From Phascolarctos cinereus (taxonomy: Eukaryota > Chordata > Mammalia > Diprotodontia > Phascolarctidae): a stretch of 64,000 nucleotides of DNA. Under the pieces are notes generated by a model that saw nothing but the letters and a program-made list of their open reading frames with translations, had not been told where the DNA came from and did not search any database. This document shows positions 10,540 to 20,158 of this stretch, piece after piece; the first letter of the stretch is position 1; the number at the start of each line of letters is the position of its first letter. The stretch covers positions 62,001-126,000 of the forward strand of contig NW_018344274.1 of NCBI RefSeq assembly GCF_002099425.1, given 5' to 3'. Made by a program: the position numbers and the translations under genes.

Positions 10540-10680
10540 AAGGAATTAAATGTATTATTTATTCTAGGGAATTAATTTACAGAAAAGAAAGCCTATGCCT
10601 AGAGATATGGAGTGACTTGCCCAGGGTAACACCACTAGATAAGGACATGACTAGTAAAAAAACCAAGGCAGATTAAACAT
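10540..10680 (-). mobile_element. MIR-like fragment, antisense
   Basis: 'gatatggagtgacttgccca' and 'ggtaacaccactagataagg' are the antisense MIR core. Confidence 0.5.
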
Positions 10681-10929
10681 TGAAAATCTTTAATGAAATC
10701 ACAAGAAAAGAATTATCTTCATTTATCAGGCTATGCATTCTTGAAACTCACGAAGAACTATAGAACATAATGAGTCAGTCAATCAATAAGCACTTATTAA
10801 AGCTCCCCACGAAACTAGGGCAACCCCTAGGACATGTCTTTTCACACTATACTGTTAAGTCCAAGATGTATGTGACGGCATTGCTTTTGTTGCTGCTATC
10901 ATTATCCACTCTTCACAGCTACCTTTTAT

Positions 10930-11085
10930 TTGAAGCATTTAGCATGGTGTGGTGAGTAACACACTGTGCTTAGAGTCACGAAGACCTGGGATTGTATCTT
11001 GCCTCAGACAATTTCTAACTGTGTGATCAGGGGAAATTACTGACCTTCTCTAGTCCTTCGTTTCTTGATTTTTAAAATTAAAGGA
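10930..11085 (+). mobile_element. SINE/MIR fragment
   Basis: 'agagtcacgaagacctggga', 'ttgcctcagacaatttctaa' and 'ctgtgtgatcaggggaaatt' follow the tRNA-SINE/MIR order. The tail 'aaaattaaaggattgtg' is typical. Confidence 0.6.
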
Positions 11086-11109
11086 TTGTGTTTTGTCATC
11101 TACCTCCAA

Positions 11110-11270
11110 ACCTATTATCCAAGGATCTTTATATATGCATAATACATAGACATATGTATAAAATGCATACATATATGTTACATGTATACTATGTATGCAT
11201 GTGCACATATATATTTATGCACTGTGCCATACATGTAGTATATTTATACATTTGTATATATAATATTTGT
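11110..11270. repeat. AT-rich TATG/CATA low-complexity tract
   Basis: Imperfect catatatgtata units. Frames reading through it on both strands are artefacts of the repeat. Confidence 0.7.
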
Positions 11271-11289
11271 ATAACCTTTCCTCCTATCC

Positions 11290-11450
11290 AATCCAATCCA
11301 GTCCAATCCACATCTATTAGGCACCTAAAATGGGCCAAGCGCTGTGCTAAGCACTGAAATACAATTAATAAAAATGAAGCTGTCCTCAAAGAGCATATGA
11401 TCTGAAGCGGAAGACAGCACACAAAAGGAGGTGGGAAGTGGGGGAGGGGG
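11290..11450 (-). mobile_element. L2 LINE 3' end, antisense
   Basis: 'catctattaggcacctaaaa', 'ccaagcgctgtgctaagcac' and 'gctgtcctcaaagagcatat' form the antisense L2 terminus. An (AATCC)n-like run precedes it (11287-11310). Confidence 0.65.
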
Positions 11451-12105
11451 CCACGGGCATCTTGTTCTGTGGAGTTGAAACTAGTCAGGACCGCAGATAC
11501 AAAGTAGAACTCATCATTTTTCTGATTTCAACACCATGCCTAATCTACAGCCTCTTCCTGGAATATTAGTCTTTCCCAGTGACTTTCTCACCTTGGAACA
11601 TGCTTCATGCATGAAACATCCGTGAAATACTGGCCCTGTTCTTCCACTGGTGAATTCCTCCCGGAGCCCAGGCTGGACAACCTTCATTACTCTCCTCACA
11701 GTACTTCTCAATTTCTGGGCATCAAAAGCAGCCTTTGCACCAAGTACTTTCACTCCCCTCTCACCTCACCCCAGTTGTCTTCCCCAATCAGAATGTAATC
11801 TGTTGAGAAACTAACTAACTAACAGAGACTAACTTTTTGCTTGTGTCTGTTTCTCCAGCCCTTAGCTCCATACCTAAGGCCGGACCCTTTCCTGTCATGG
11901 TAGAACACACATAGAGACGATTTACCCACATCCCCTTGAAGGAGAAAGGAAATGCTTAGATGAAGATGGCAAGAGCAACCATTCAGTACATAAGAGATGG
12001 AGGGCACGATAAAAGCATAAGGCCTTGAGCTGCAGGATGAGATGGGTGATAGATAAGTGTTCACTTTGGCTGCAGTATAAAGTAAGATCAGAAGTTTATA
12101 ATAGC
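11451..12105. other. Non-coding, weak L2-like traces
   Basis: 'ccccaatcagaatgtaatct' near 11780 and the following text resemble an L2 or MIR3-type 3' region in plus orientation. The remainder is unassigned. Two overlapping frames of 77-81 codons have no recognisable product. Confidence 0.3.
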
Positions 12106-12225
12106 AAAATTAATAGCTCACATTCATATAGAACTTGATGTCTTGGAAAGTATTTTTTCATATATCCCAATTTGAAGTCAAGCGTAGGAATTTTGTGTAT
12201 CTATTCTTATTCACACTTTATACTC

Positions 12226-12870
12226 ATGGAGAAAGAAAAGAAGAAAGGAAGGGAGGAAGGAAGGAAGGAAGGAAGGAAGGAAGGAAGGAAGGAGGGAGAG
12301 AGGGAGGAAAGGAAGGAAGGAAGGAACAAAGGAAGGAAGGAAGGAAGGAAGGAAGGAAGGAAGGAAGGAAGGAAGGAAGGAAGGAGGAAGGAAGGAAGGA
12401 AGGAGAGGAAGGGAGGAAGGAGGGAAGGAAGGAAGGAGGGAAGGAGGGAAGGAAGGAAGGAAGGAGGGAAGGAGGGAAGGAAGGAAGGAGGGAAGGAGGG
12501 AAGGAAGGAAGGAAGGAAGGAAGGAAGGAAGGAAGGAAAAGGGAAGGAAGGAAGGAAGGAGGGAAGGAAGGAGGGAAGGAGGGAAGGAAGGAGGGAAGGA
12601 GGAAGGAGGGAAGGAGGGAAGGGAAGGAAGGAAGAAGGAGGAAGGAAGGAAGGAAGGAAGGAAGGAAGGAAGGAAGGAAGGAAGGAAGGAAGGAAGGAAG
12701 GAAGGAAGAAGGAAAAGAGAAAGGAAGGAAAGAAGGAAGGAAGGAAGGAAGGAAGGAAGGAAGGAAGGAAGGAAGGAAGGAAGGAAGGAAGGAAGGAAGG
12801 AAGGAAGGAAGGAGGAAAGCAAAAGAAAGGAAGAACAAAAGGAAAAAAGGAATGAAAAGAAAGAAGAAAT
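12226..12870. repeat. (GGAA)n polypurine microsatellite, about 640 bp
   Basis: Almost unbroken GGAA/GGGA units on the plus strand, with interspersed GGGAA, GAAGAA and AAAGG variants, giving strong strand asymmetry (no pyrimidines for hundreds of bases except isolated C). The 200-245-codon frames here translate the repeat (RKEGRKEG or SFLPSFLP) and are not genes. It follows an antisense MIR start (12110-12160). Confidence 0.95.
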
Positions 12871-12927
12871 AAAAATAAATTGCTGAATTATCTAATCATG
12901 TCACAGATTTGTGATAATCTTGGAAAA

Positions 12928-13180
12928 AAATGTGTCCTTCCCCCAGTAGACCTGCCCTAAAAGCTCATCACAGTGTTGAAGTGGCCCTGAATTCCCTAAG
13001 CTTATTTCAAGTAGAATATAGGCTCTGGCAGGACCTAGCAAGTTTTGAAAAAATCTGAATACAGCTTGACAAGAAAGCATCAGCCTGTTTTCCAGGGAGC
13101 ATTCTGACTCAACATTAAGACAGACACTTATCACCAGATCAGCTGTAGAGTGATGTGTTTTGGCTACAATAACTCATGAG
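12928..13180 (+). repeat. Unassigned interspersed repeat, copy 2
   Basis: Collinear with 9925-10190: 'aaaaaatgtgtcc', then 'aaagctcatcacagtgttga', then 'ctacaataactcatga'. Roughly a third of positions differ by eye, so it is old. Confidence 0.45.
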
Positions 13181-13515
13181 GACCTTCTTCTAAGTTATAA
13201 AATACAAGTCCTTGAAGAACTGAACTGATAGCTTTATGTCATCTAACTTTTAAATAATAAATCACTATCTATATTGTTTTGGGAGCAATTTTTTATATCT
13301 GAATAGAGATTCTATATGCATACAAACACATATGTTGATACAATCTCAAAAACACACTTAGAAGTGGAAATATTTACTCAATTATCTAGATACTTAGAAA
13401 TATCTAGTTAATAGATTCAAAGGTAAAATCAATGATGCTGAAAACTGAAGGACAATTTGACCTAGTCTAATGCCATCTGCTACATAAAATGCCCTGATTC
13501 TCCTTAGGTAAAAAA
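13181..13515. other. Non-coding, nothing recognised
   Basis: A/T-rich, no family assigned. Confidence 0.35.
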
Positions 13516-13805
13516 CTTTTTTTTTACCTCTTATCTATATAACATTTTATATTTCTGTTATGTAATATATTATGTTGTATTATATTACATTATATTATGT
13601 TATATGTTATGTTTCATTGCATATATTATTAGATTAGATTGCTTTATATTATATATAATATATATCATATTACATTTTGTTGTATCACATTACAAGTATA
13701 GTACTGTATATTGTTTTGCTTGATTATATTATGGTCATCATATTATAATGGCATGCTATATTCTATTAGAATACATTGTTTCACATTATATTTGTATTTT
13801 GTTGT
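13516..13805. repeat. TATTA/TTATA low-complexity tract
   Basis: Degenerate 'tatattatgttgtattatat' units over about 280 bp. Confidence 0.8.
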
Positions 13806-13814
13806 GTTATGATT

Positions 13815-13928
13815 ATTTGTGAGCATGTTTTCTCTCCCCCGATGTGAACTATAGGCTACTTAAGGCATGAACTATATGTCCACCTACCCCCAGCCTATAC
13901 TCAATAAATAAATATTTGCTAAATGAAT
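13815..13928 (+). mobile_element. L2/MIR3-type 3' end
   Basis: 'ctataggctacttaaggcat' and 'actcaataaataaatatttg' followed by 'ctaaatgaatga' is the usual LINE2 terminus. Confidence 0.6.
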
Positions 13929-14094
13929 GACAAATGTGGGTATCTTCTGAGATTAAGAAACTACTTTGTTAATTTACTTATTCTTGATTGTGGTCAGCTC
14001 ATAGTAGTTGAATATTTCTCACCACATGGATCAATGTAGTGAAAGTATTTGGAGACTCATATACTTTCTCCAAGTACAATTATGAAATAGAACC

Positions 14095-14165
14095 AAGAGC
14101 ATTGGTTTTGAAGTCAGAAGAGGCATTTTTGAATCTTCACTCTGCAACTTGTTACCTATTTGACC
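14095..14165 (+). mobile_element. MIR-like SINE head
   Basis: 'agagcattggttttgaagtc' to 'cctatttgaccttggacagc' is a MIR head. Its tail may be the 14475-14575 piece, separated by the CR1/L3 fragment. Confidence 0.6.
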
Positions 14166-14400
14166 TTGGACAGCTCAGTGCTCTTTGAAGGGGACATGAT
14201 AGCTGTATTCAAGGATATGATAAGCTTTCATATGAATAAACTTGTTCTGTTTGACACTAAAAACAAAAAACAGAAGCAATAGGAAGATGTTCGCAATTGG
14301 AATAGGTTACTTTGGAAGAGAAGGGCTTTCAACTCATTGGATATCTCCAAGCAAAGCCTGGATGACCACTTGCCAATTAGGTTAAAGAGCAGAGAGTTCT
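14166..14400 (+). mobile_element. CR1/L3 LINE fragment
   Basis: 'tgatagctgtattcaaggat', 'ggaataggttactttggaag' and 'ccaagcaaagcctggatgac' correspond to the CR1/L3 ORF2 C-terminal tract (VFKYLK... WNRLP... SKQSLDDHL). The frame from 14337 begins MDISKQSLDDHL. Confidence 0.65.
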
Positions 14401-14474
14401 GGTTTTGGTTTTGTTTTCCACTTCCAGGTCAGACTAAATTGAAGTCATTGAGGTACCCTGGAACTTTGAAATTC

Positions 14475-14575
14475 TCTAATTCTCTGAGCCTCAGTTTTCT
14501 CCTCTGTAAATTGAGGGAGTTGAACTAAATGACCTCTCAAATGCTTTCCAGCTCTAAAAATCCTGACGCTATAAT
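14475..14575 (+). mobile_element. MIR-like SINE tail
   Basis: 'ctgagcctcagttttctcct', 'ctgtaaattgagggagttga' and 'actaaatgacctctcaaatg' are the standard MIR tail. Confidence 0.75.
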
Positions 14576-15480
14576 TTAGCTTAACATGGTCATGTGTGAA
14601 AGGACTCGTGCCATGTACTTGTTTTCAACAGTGAACCACCAGGTGGCATTATAATTAGAAAAAAAGAAGAAAAAAAAAGAATGACCCACTGTGACCAGAA
14701 ACAAGTAGATCTGCTTTGAGCTTTGATGTGAAATAGAGAAGCCTCAGAAGGGAACATAGTGAATGCTAAGTTCATGTGAAGGGAATGTAAGTAAAGAGAG
14801 CCAAGTCTGCTCATACTAACAGAACATGCCATGAATGAAGACAGACAAGGAATTTTCCTGCTGAAAAGACATGCTTCAGGGAAAAGAAAAGAGAAAAGAA
14901 AGAAAGAAAGAAAGAATGGAAAAAGGTTGGCAAGTTGATGTGTTAGCAACAGAAAGAAATGAAAAGAAAACATGAGATTGTGAAAGAAAAATGCAAAAAA
15001 AAATGATAAAAATGTCTAAAGTAAAGGTAGATCCCAGAAAATTTGAAACTTTGGTGGATTGAAAAGTAATTTCAATAGGAATAATTTTACAAAGTTTGTG
15101 TTTCATTAATATAAAGGATTCATATCTACCCTTCACCCAAAAATTCAATACCTCCAATTCACCCTCAGATGGGGAGAGAAAATTTATACTATTGCAATAC
15201 CTCTAGACAGGTTTCCTGATTTACCTTGGGTTAGGAAGCACCTGTAGCCATTTCTGAAGTAACACCTTTGTTGAGATAGAGCCATTGTGGCTAGAATTTC
15301 AGCCTTGTTGTTAAGAAACTCCAACACTACCTAGCTATGGGATCCTGTCTCTGTAGCTAACCTTTATGACAGTTAGACAAGTCCCTGGGACTTGCCTGTT
15401 AAGCCATAGAGAGGTCGTGATATGCCTCCTTGGAGGTAGGTGACTACATAGATGGAATTGCAGATTCTCTGTGTACTCCA
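14576..15480. other. Non-coding, includes (GAAA)n at 14877-14916
   Basis: A/G-rich central part with a short GAAA microsatellite. The overlapping minus-strand frames (14590-15157) owe their phenylalanine/serine-rich content to it. Otherwise nothing recognised. Confidence 0.4.
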
Positions 15481-15640
15481 GGGGCCCTGTTTAAATTCTT
15501 CCACATGGTCCTTAATTGAGAAGTCAAGTGACTTGCCCCAGGTCACACAGTCAATATGTTTTAGAGACAAGACTTGAACCCAAGTTTTCTCACTCTGAGA
15601 CGATCCCTCTATTCACTGTTCTATGATCTACTCTGTTTTC
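15480..15640 (-). mobile_element. MIR-like SINE, antisense
   Basis: 'agtcaagtgacttgccccag', 'gtcacacagtcaatatgttt' and 'agacttgaacccaagttttc' form the antisense MIR core. Confidence 0.7.
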
Positions 15641-15674
15641 ATTTGCTATAAATGTTGTATTGAATCACTTGAGA

Positions 15675-15800
15675 ATGTAGTGTCTCCTCTCAGCAGAATG
15701 TAAGATCCTTCAAGGCAGGGACCACAGAAATTGTTGTCTTCACATCCCTAGCATAGGACATATAATAGACATTTCATAAATGCTTATTGAATTTTATTGA
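15675..15800 (+). mobile_element. L2/MIR3-type 3' end
   Basis: 'cagcagaatgtaagatcctt', 'caaggcagggaccacagaaa' and 'cataaatgcttattga'. An (ATTGA)-like run follows to about 15825. Confidence 0.6.
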
Positions 15801-15939
15801 ATTGAATTAAAATGAATTGAATTGTCAATGCCTGTGTGTAAGTTGCAGTCTGGGTGCCTATAGCATAGGGTGAAAAGAAGAGGAAAAGGAATTCATTAGG
15901 GTCTTTAAGAATAAGGATCAGGTAAGTGAGGAAAGACAC

Positions 15940-16410
15940 ATTTGCTCCTCCCTGGGCTACTTGAACACAGCAGAGTTGTTCCCATCTGGCAGGGGAAAAG
16001 GACCTTTGTTGTGAATAACTTCCATATGGTGTGGAATTTCCAAAGATGTTGGCTTAATATGGAGCCTTGATAGCTGGAAATTTTTAGGTGATAATCACTG
16101 TTTATTCTGGTTTTACGTATGCCTTTAACAAAAACACATGTTCTGACATTGCATTAAGAAAACTTGGGGCAATGGGGGCATTGCCACAGTGATGTATTAA
16201 TGATGCTATAATGTTTTCTGAGGCAAAAGACTCCATGAATTGAAATCTGGTGATATATTGGGGCAATCATATAGGCCGCTGAAATGCAATCAAAGCTGGG
16301 AGCCTGAACCTTTTTAATCACACAGTTTCCATTGTCTAAATTGCATTTCAAGGTCCTAAATTTGTTTTTCTGACATGTTAGGCAAGTAGCCCTATATCTA
16401 ACCACTCTGG
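15940..16410. other. Repeat-poor block, candidate conserved non-coding element
   Basis: High-complexity sequence with no recognisable repeat. It is rich in homeobox-like ATTA/TAAT cores and CNE-style words, such as 'tttttaatcacacagtttcc' and 'aaattgcatttcaaggtcct'. The 83-codon minus frame (16405-16154) has no known family. The CNE call is inference from texture only. Confidence 0.3.
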
Positions 16411-16819
16411 GTTAAGCCAAGGGTTTCTATTTATGTGAATTTAAACATTTTAAGAACAATTTTCAATGTTCTCTGGCCACATACAAGGCATTTTAAATGA
16501 GTTTTTTTTTTCCTTTCTTATATATTTCTGCACTACAGCCATAGCTCACGTACATGATATATTTATGTTGTACATAATTATAAGATTACATATATACATA
16601 TACATCTGTCCACATAGATGAAGTAATAGAGTTTTAGGTATTCTGACCAACTATAGAGGACTCACTCTTTTTCAACTTTATTCCAAACAATAAAACAGTT
16701 AGAGTCTGTGAAAGGGTAGGGTTTCTTGCATGGGGACTCACTTAAGAAATTCAGAAGGGCTTGTTAGAGGATATTCATATCACTTCTGATTGTCATAGGG
16801 TCAAGATAAGGGTTAGCAA

Positions 16820-17030
16820 GTCATTCTGATACAAAGGAAAGGGCACTGGTTTTGGAGTCAGGAGCAGTTGAATTTAAATCTTGCCTCAAATACTTACAGC
16901 CTTGTGTGACCCTCAGTATCCATTTAACCTCTCCTGGCCTCAGTTCCACAGCTGGAAAATGAAGGAATTGCATTGGATGGCCTCTGACAAGCCTTCTAAC
17001 TCTAAATATAGGATTCTATGATCCCACAGT
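16820..17030 (+). mobile_element. MIR-like SINE, nearly complete
   Basis: 'gggcactggttttggagtca', 'ttaaatcttgcctcaaatac', 'ttaacctctcctggcctcag' and 'aattgcattggatggcctct' in order. Confidence 0.8.
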
Positions 17031-17039
17031 TATGAACTT

Positions 17040-17640
17040 TAAAGGTACCAAGAAGTGTTCTGTATTTAAGCCAGATGTCACTGGCACATACCGTTTCATA
17101 AAGTTTGAGATTCAGTTAAAGCCAAACAGACCCTGACCAATTCCCAGGATCACCCTGCTGGTAAGGAGAACTCTTCCATCAAAACGGACAGACTCGCACT
17201 TACTATAGTTACTTATTGTCTGTGAAATGACAATTGAATTGCTAAAGCTTTAATCATCTTGACATCCACCTACACAAAACTGGCCTTTTAACAGTGGAAT
17301 GCAGGAAGGCAGTCACTGGCCTTATGTAATAGTATTTACATTTAAATGGCAATTTAATATTTCTCCCTGATGCATTTGTGACTTTCCTTTCTGCCAATTT
17401 GATATATGAGGCTGGTCTCTTAATTTCACTAGAAAGCAAATGGGCATGCCAACTGAGACAGAAACTCACTTAAAGAGCCTTTAATTGATTTTGCTTTCTC
17501 CTTTGATTTTATCTGTCCCCATTTGTGGACTGGCATTAGACCCTAAATGTTGCTAGGTAAACTCATGCTCAGCTGCAGTTCCACACAGGTATACTGACTT
17601 GAACTTTGAACTATTCACATAGCCATTGATGGTCTAAACC
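17040..17640. other. Repeat-poor block, candidate conserved non-coding element
   Basis: About 600 bp without repeat signatures. TCF/LEF-like 'cctttgat' (17501-17508) and homeobox-like 'tttaattgattttgc' sit close together at 17479-17510, and 'cttatgtaatagtatttaca' lies near 17321. No frame looks coding. Confidence 0.35.
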
Positions 17641-17734
17641 AGCCTAACTTTTATTAGTGACTTAACTTTTTTTTTTTTAACTTTGCTACCTGAGATAAAT
17701 TTTAGGAGTTATGAATACTAAGCCCTCTTTGCAA

Positions 17735-17802
17735 AATTATAATAACTGACATTTTATGCAATATAAAGTATATAAAGCATTTTATTTATATACATAAAGC
17801 AT

Positions 17803-17885
<83 letters not shown>

Positions 17886-17965
17886 CCTCATTCAAGCTTC
17901 ACAACAAAACTATGAAATAGATACTATATGTACTTTTATCTTCAAGTTATAGAGAAATTGAGATT
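17735..17965 (-). mobile_element. MIR-like SINE, antisense, split by a microsatellite
   Basis: The start 'ataataactgacattttatg' and the end 'gctt cacaac ... agagaaattgagattg' are the two halves of an antisense MIR. The (TA)n(GA)n tract lies between them. Confidence 0.55.
17801..17881. repeat. (TA)n(GA)n compound microsatellite
   Basis: About 15 TA units then about 25 GA units, uninterrupted. Confidence 0.95.
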
Positions 17966-17974
17966 GCAGGAGCA

Positions 17975-18075
17975 GGTCACATTGGAATGAGTACTAGATC
18001 TGAAGTCAGAGGACTTGATTTTGAATTCCAAATCCTGCACTCACCCCATTGTGACTTATGACACTAAATCCCTAA
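17975..18075 (+). mobile_element. SINE head fragment
   Basis: 'gagtactagatctgaagtca', 'gaggacttgattttgaattc' and 'caaatcctgcactcacc' resemble the tRNA-SINE/MIR head. Confidence 0.5.
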
Positions 18076-18194
18076 AGGCAATGTTGTGCTGGTAAATGTT
18101 TAACAACCAACTCTCAAAAAAAAAAATGTAGGCACAACGCACTTTTGTTTAATCTGCATTTTTAATATTTTTCCATCAATTTCCTAAATTTAAA

Positions 18195-18418
18195 TTAGAG
18201 GTGTCCAATAGCAAGGTTGGTCAATGGACCTCATTCACAACACCCCCAAGTATCACCTGAACAAGGTTGAAATGTGATTGGGAAATATTTAACAAAATAA
18301 AAATACAATAAAAGATAAATAACATTACATTTTAAAACGGAATTAACATGTGGCCACAGAGATCCTTAGGTGTGGGATATTGTCCCTATTTCTTTTTGAA
18401 TTTGATTCCACTGGTCTA
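18195..18418. mobile_element. hAT-like non-autonomous DNA transposon
   Basis: Begins 'agaggtgtccaa' and ends 'gaatttgattccactg', an imperfect inverted pair resembling hAT ends (CAGNGGTGTCAAACTC). The interior 'gattgggaaatatttaacaa', 'aataaaaatacaataaaaga' and 'ggccacagagatccttaggt' matches a family I recall as common in marsupials. No target duplication is clear. Confidence 0.5.
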
Positions 18419-18529
18419 GACAATTAATAAAACAAAAACTAAACCAATTGCCCTGATTTCTAGCTTTTTATGAGAGATATAAATGTTTACACTGAAAATG
18501 TAGCAAAGAAGAGACTGTTTGATCTGGCT

Positions 18530-18730
18530 TTAGCACACCCTTACCTAAGGGTCTCAGTTTCCTCATTTATAAAATATGGGAAGTTTTAGGTGACCTCCAT
18601 TGTCCCTTCTAGCTCCGTTTTATGATCTTTATTTTGTCCATGGTCATAAAACTAGTAACCATCAATGATAAAATTTGAACATAGATTTTCCTATGTTCTG
18701 AAATCCAAGTTTAATGCATAGTCTTCTATG
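18530..18730. mobile_element. MIR-like fragments (plus tail, then antisense piece)
   Basis: 'ctcagtttcctcatttataa' to 'tccttctagctccg' is a plus MIR tail. 'ggtcataaaactagtaacca' onwards is antisense MIR. Confidence 0.55.
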
Positions 18731-19200
18731 GGATGGCGCTTCAAAAGGTTTTACACATCATAGACACATATGGTCAATGAAAATTAATTTTGATTGGGAT
18801 ATTTTTTGATATTTTCTTGTCCAGCTGAATTGGAGAGATTTATCAAAGGTGGGCTATGATGTGAATTGTTCATGAATAGCAATTCTTGAAGAAAAACCGT
18901 CCAATATTAGGGAAATTCTGTCTCTATCTGTAACAGGAGTATCTGTATTGATGAAATTGCAAATACTTGAAGTGCTGGATACCTGATGTATTGAATAAGG
19001 TGTTTTGTTTTGTTTTGTTTAAGTACCCTTTGAGATAACAGTAGACAGAGCATGGAATGTTGCAAAATTAGAGATGGAAATTATCAATATGAAGGACCAT
19101 TTTAACGGGTCTAGTCCAAAGCTGCAGTCATAAGAGTTCATTTCTGCCATATTCATAATGGGTCCACACACACACATCAACCTTTATATACACCTTATGG
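18731..19200. other. Non-coding, nothing recognised
   Basis: A short (TTTTG)n run at 19001-19020 is the only simple feature. Confidence 0.4.
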
Positions 19201-19204
19201 AAAG

Positions 19205-19760
19205 AGGAAAGCCAAAACGGTATAGCGGAAAGAAGATTGAATTTTAGGGTGAGAAGAACTGAGATTCATTCTGAGCTTTGTTAACTTTAGCAAACTTTAG
19301 TACTTGCTAACTTTATGGTCTTGGGCAAAGCATTTCACTCTCAGAAGCTCATTTTTCTCTATCTATAAAGTGGGGTTCCAGGCACAACCTTTTAGACAGG
19401 TTAATTGTGAAGAACAAATAAGATAATTGCTCTAAAGTGCTTTCTAAATCTTAAAGTGGGACAGCTATGTGGTGCAGTAGAGGGAGCATCAAGCCAGAGT
19501 CCAAATCGGGCCTCAGACACTTAGTAGCTGTGTGACCCTGGGCAAGTCATTAACCCTGTTTGCCTCAGTTTCCTCATCTGTCAAATGAGTTGGAGAAGAA
19601 AATGGCAAACCACTCCAGGATCTTTGCCAAGAAAGTCCCAATGGTGTCACAAAGAGTTGGACAAAACTGAAAAGACTGAACAACAACAAACCTTAAAGTG
19701 CTATTTAAATGTAAATTTTCATTATAACAATATCAACAGTACCAATACAGCTCAACTTTG
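19205..19760 (+). mobile_element. MIR-like SINE split by a younger SINE
   Basis: 'agcggaaagaagattgaatt' through 'ctaaagtgctttctaaatct' is MIR. It resumes as 'ctatttaaatgtaaattttc' after the insertion at 19459-19691. Confidence 0.65.
19459..19691 (+). mobile_element. tRNA-derived marsupial SINE with target-site duplication
   Basis: 'ggacagctatgtggtgcagt', 'gcctcagacacttagtagct', 'gtgtgaccctgggcaagtca', 'ggagaagaaaatggcaaacc' and 'cacaaagagttggacaaaac' in order, ending (aac)n. Flanks cttaaagtg at 19450-19458 and 19692-19700 match. It sits inside the older MIR. Confidence 0.85.
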
Positions 19761-19844
19761 GCCTGCTCCAAAGAGCTAAGAAAGTGAAAAATAATATTTG
19801 AATAATAAAATGTTAGAGCTGGAAGGGATCTTAAATAATATCTA

Positions 19845-20025
19845 AGCCAGTGATCCTCACATTTTTTTGTTCTCAGCATCAAGCGTGGATTTGGTTCATC
19901 TGAGTTGTATCTATCAATATTTACAGTTTCAGAAATTAAGATGTTTTGGTATTATTATGAAAACAGTTTTGACATACAGACCCCTTGAAAGAGTCATAGG
20001 GAGTACAGCTTAAGACCTACTGATC
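19845..20025. mobile_element. hAT-Charlie-like remnant
   Basis: 'cagtgatcctcacatttttt', then 'agatgttttggtattattat', 'gaaaacagttttgacataca' and 'gaccccttgaaagagtcata'. This is the reverse of the pattern at 56645-56760. Old DNA transposon fragment. Confidence 0.5.
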
Positions 20026-20158
20026 AAATCCAAAGGTTCTCAACCTGCAATCCATAGATCTACAAGGATTCTGAACCTGAATGAAGAAAAGAATACATCT
20101 TCATTTTCACTAACCTCCAACTGCAATGTAACATTTTTCTCAATTGTGAATTTATTAA
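20026..20158. mobile_element. hAT-like remnant, left part
   Basis: 'aggttctcaacctgcaatcc', 'acatcttcattttcactaac' and 'ctcaattgtgaatttattaa' fit an ancient mammalian hAT-type repeat. Its other end may be the 24140-24226 piece beyond the RTE insertion. Confidence 0.45.

Noticed and set aside
12135-12872. Open frames of 203-245 codons on both strands
   Set aside because: They translate the GGAA microsatellite (RKEG / SFLP repeats). Open frames of this kind follow from the lack of stop codons in the repeat.
19459-19691. Functional tRNA gene in the SINE heads
   Set aside because: The A/B-box-like words are part of tRNA-derived SINEs; no cloverleaf with intact acceptor stem is present.
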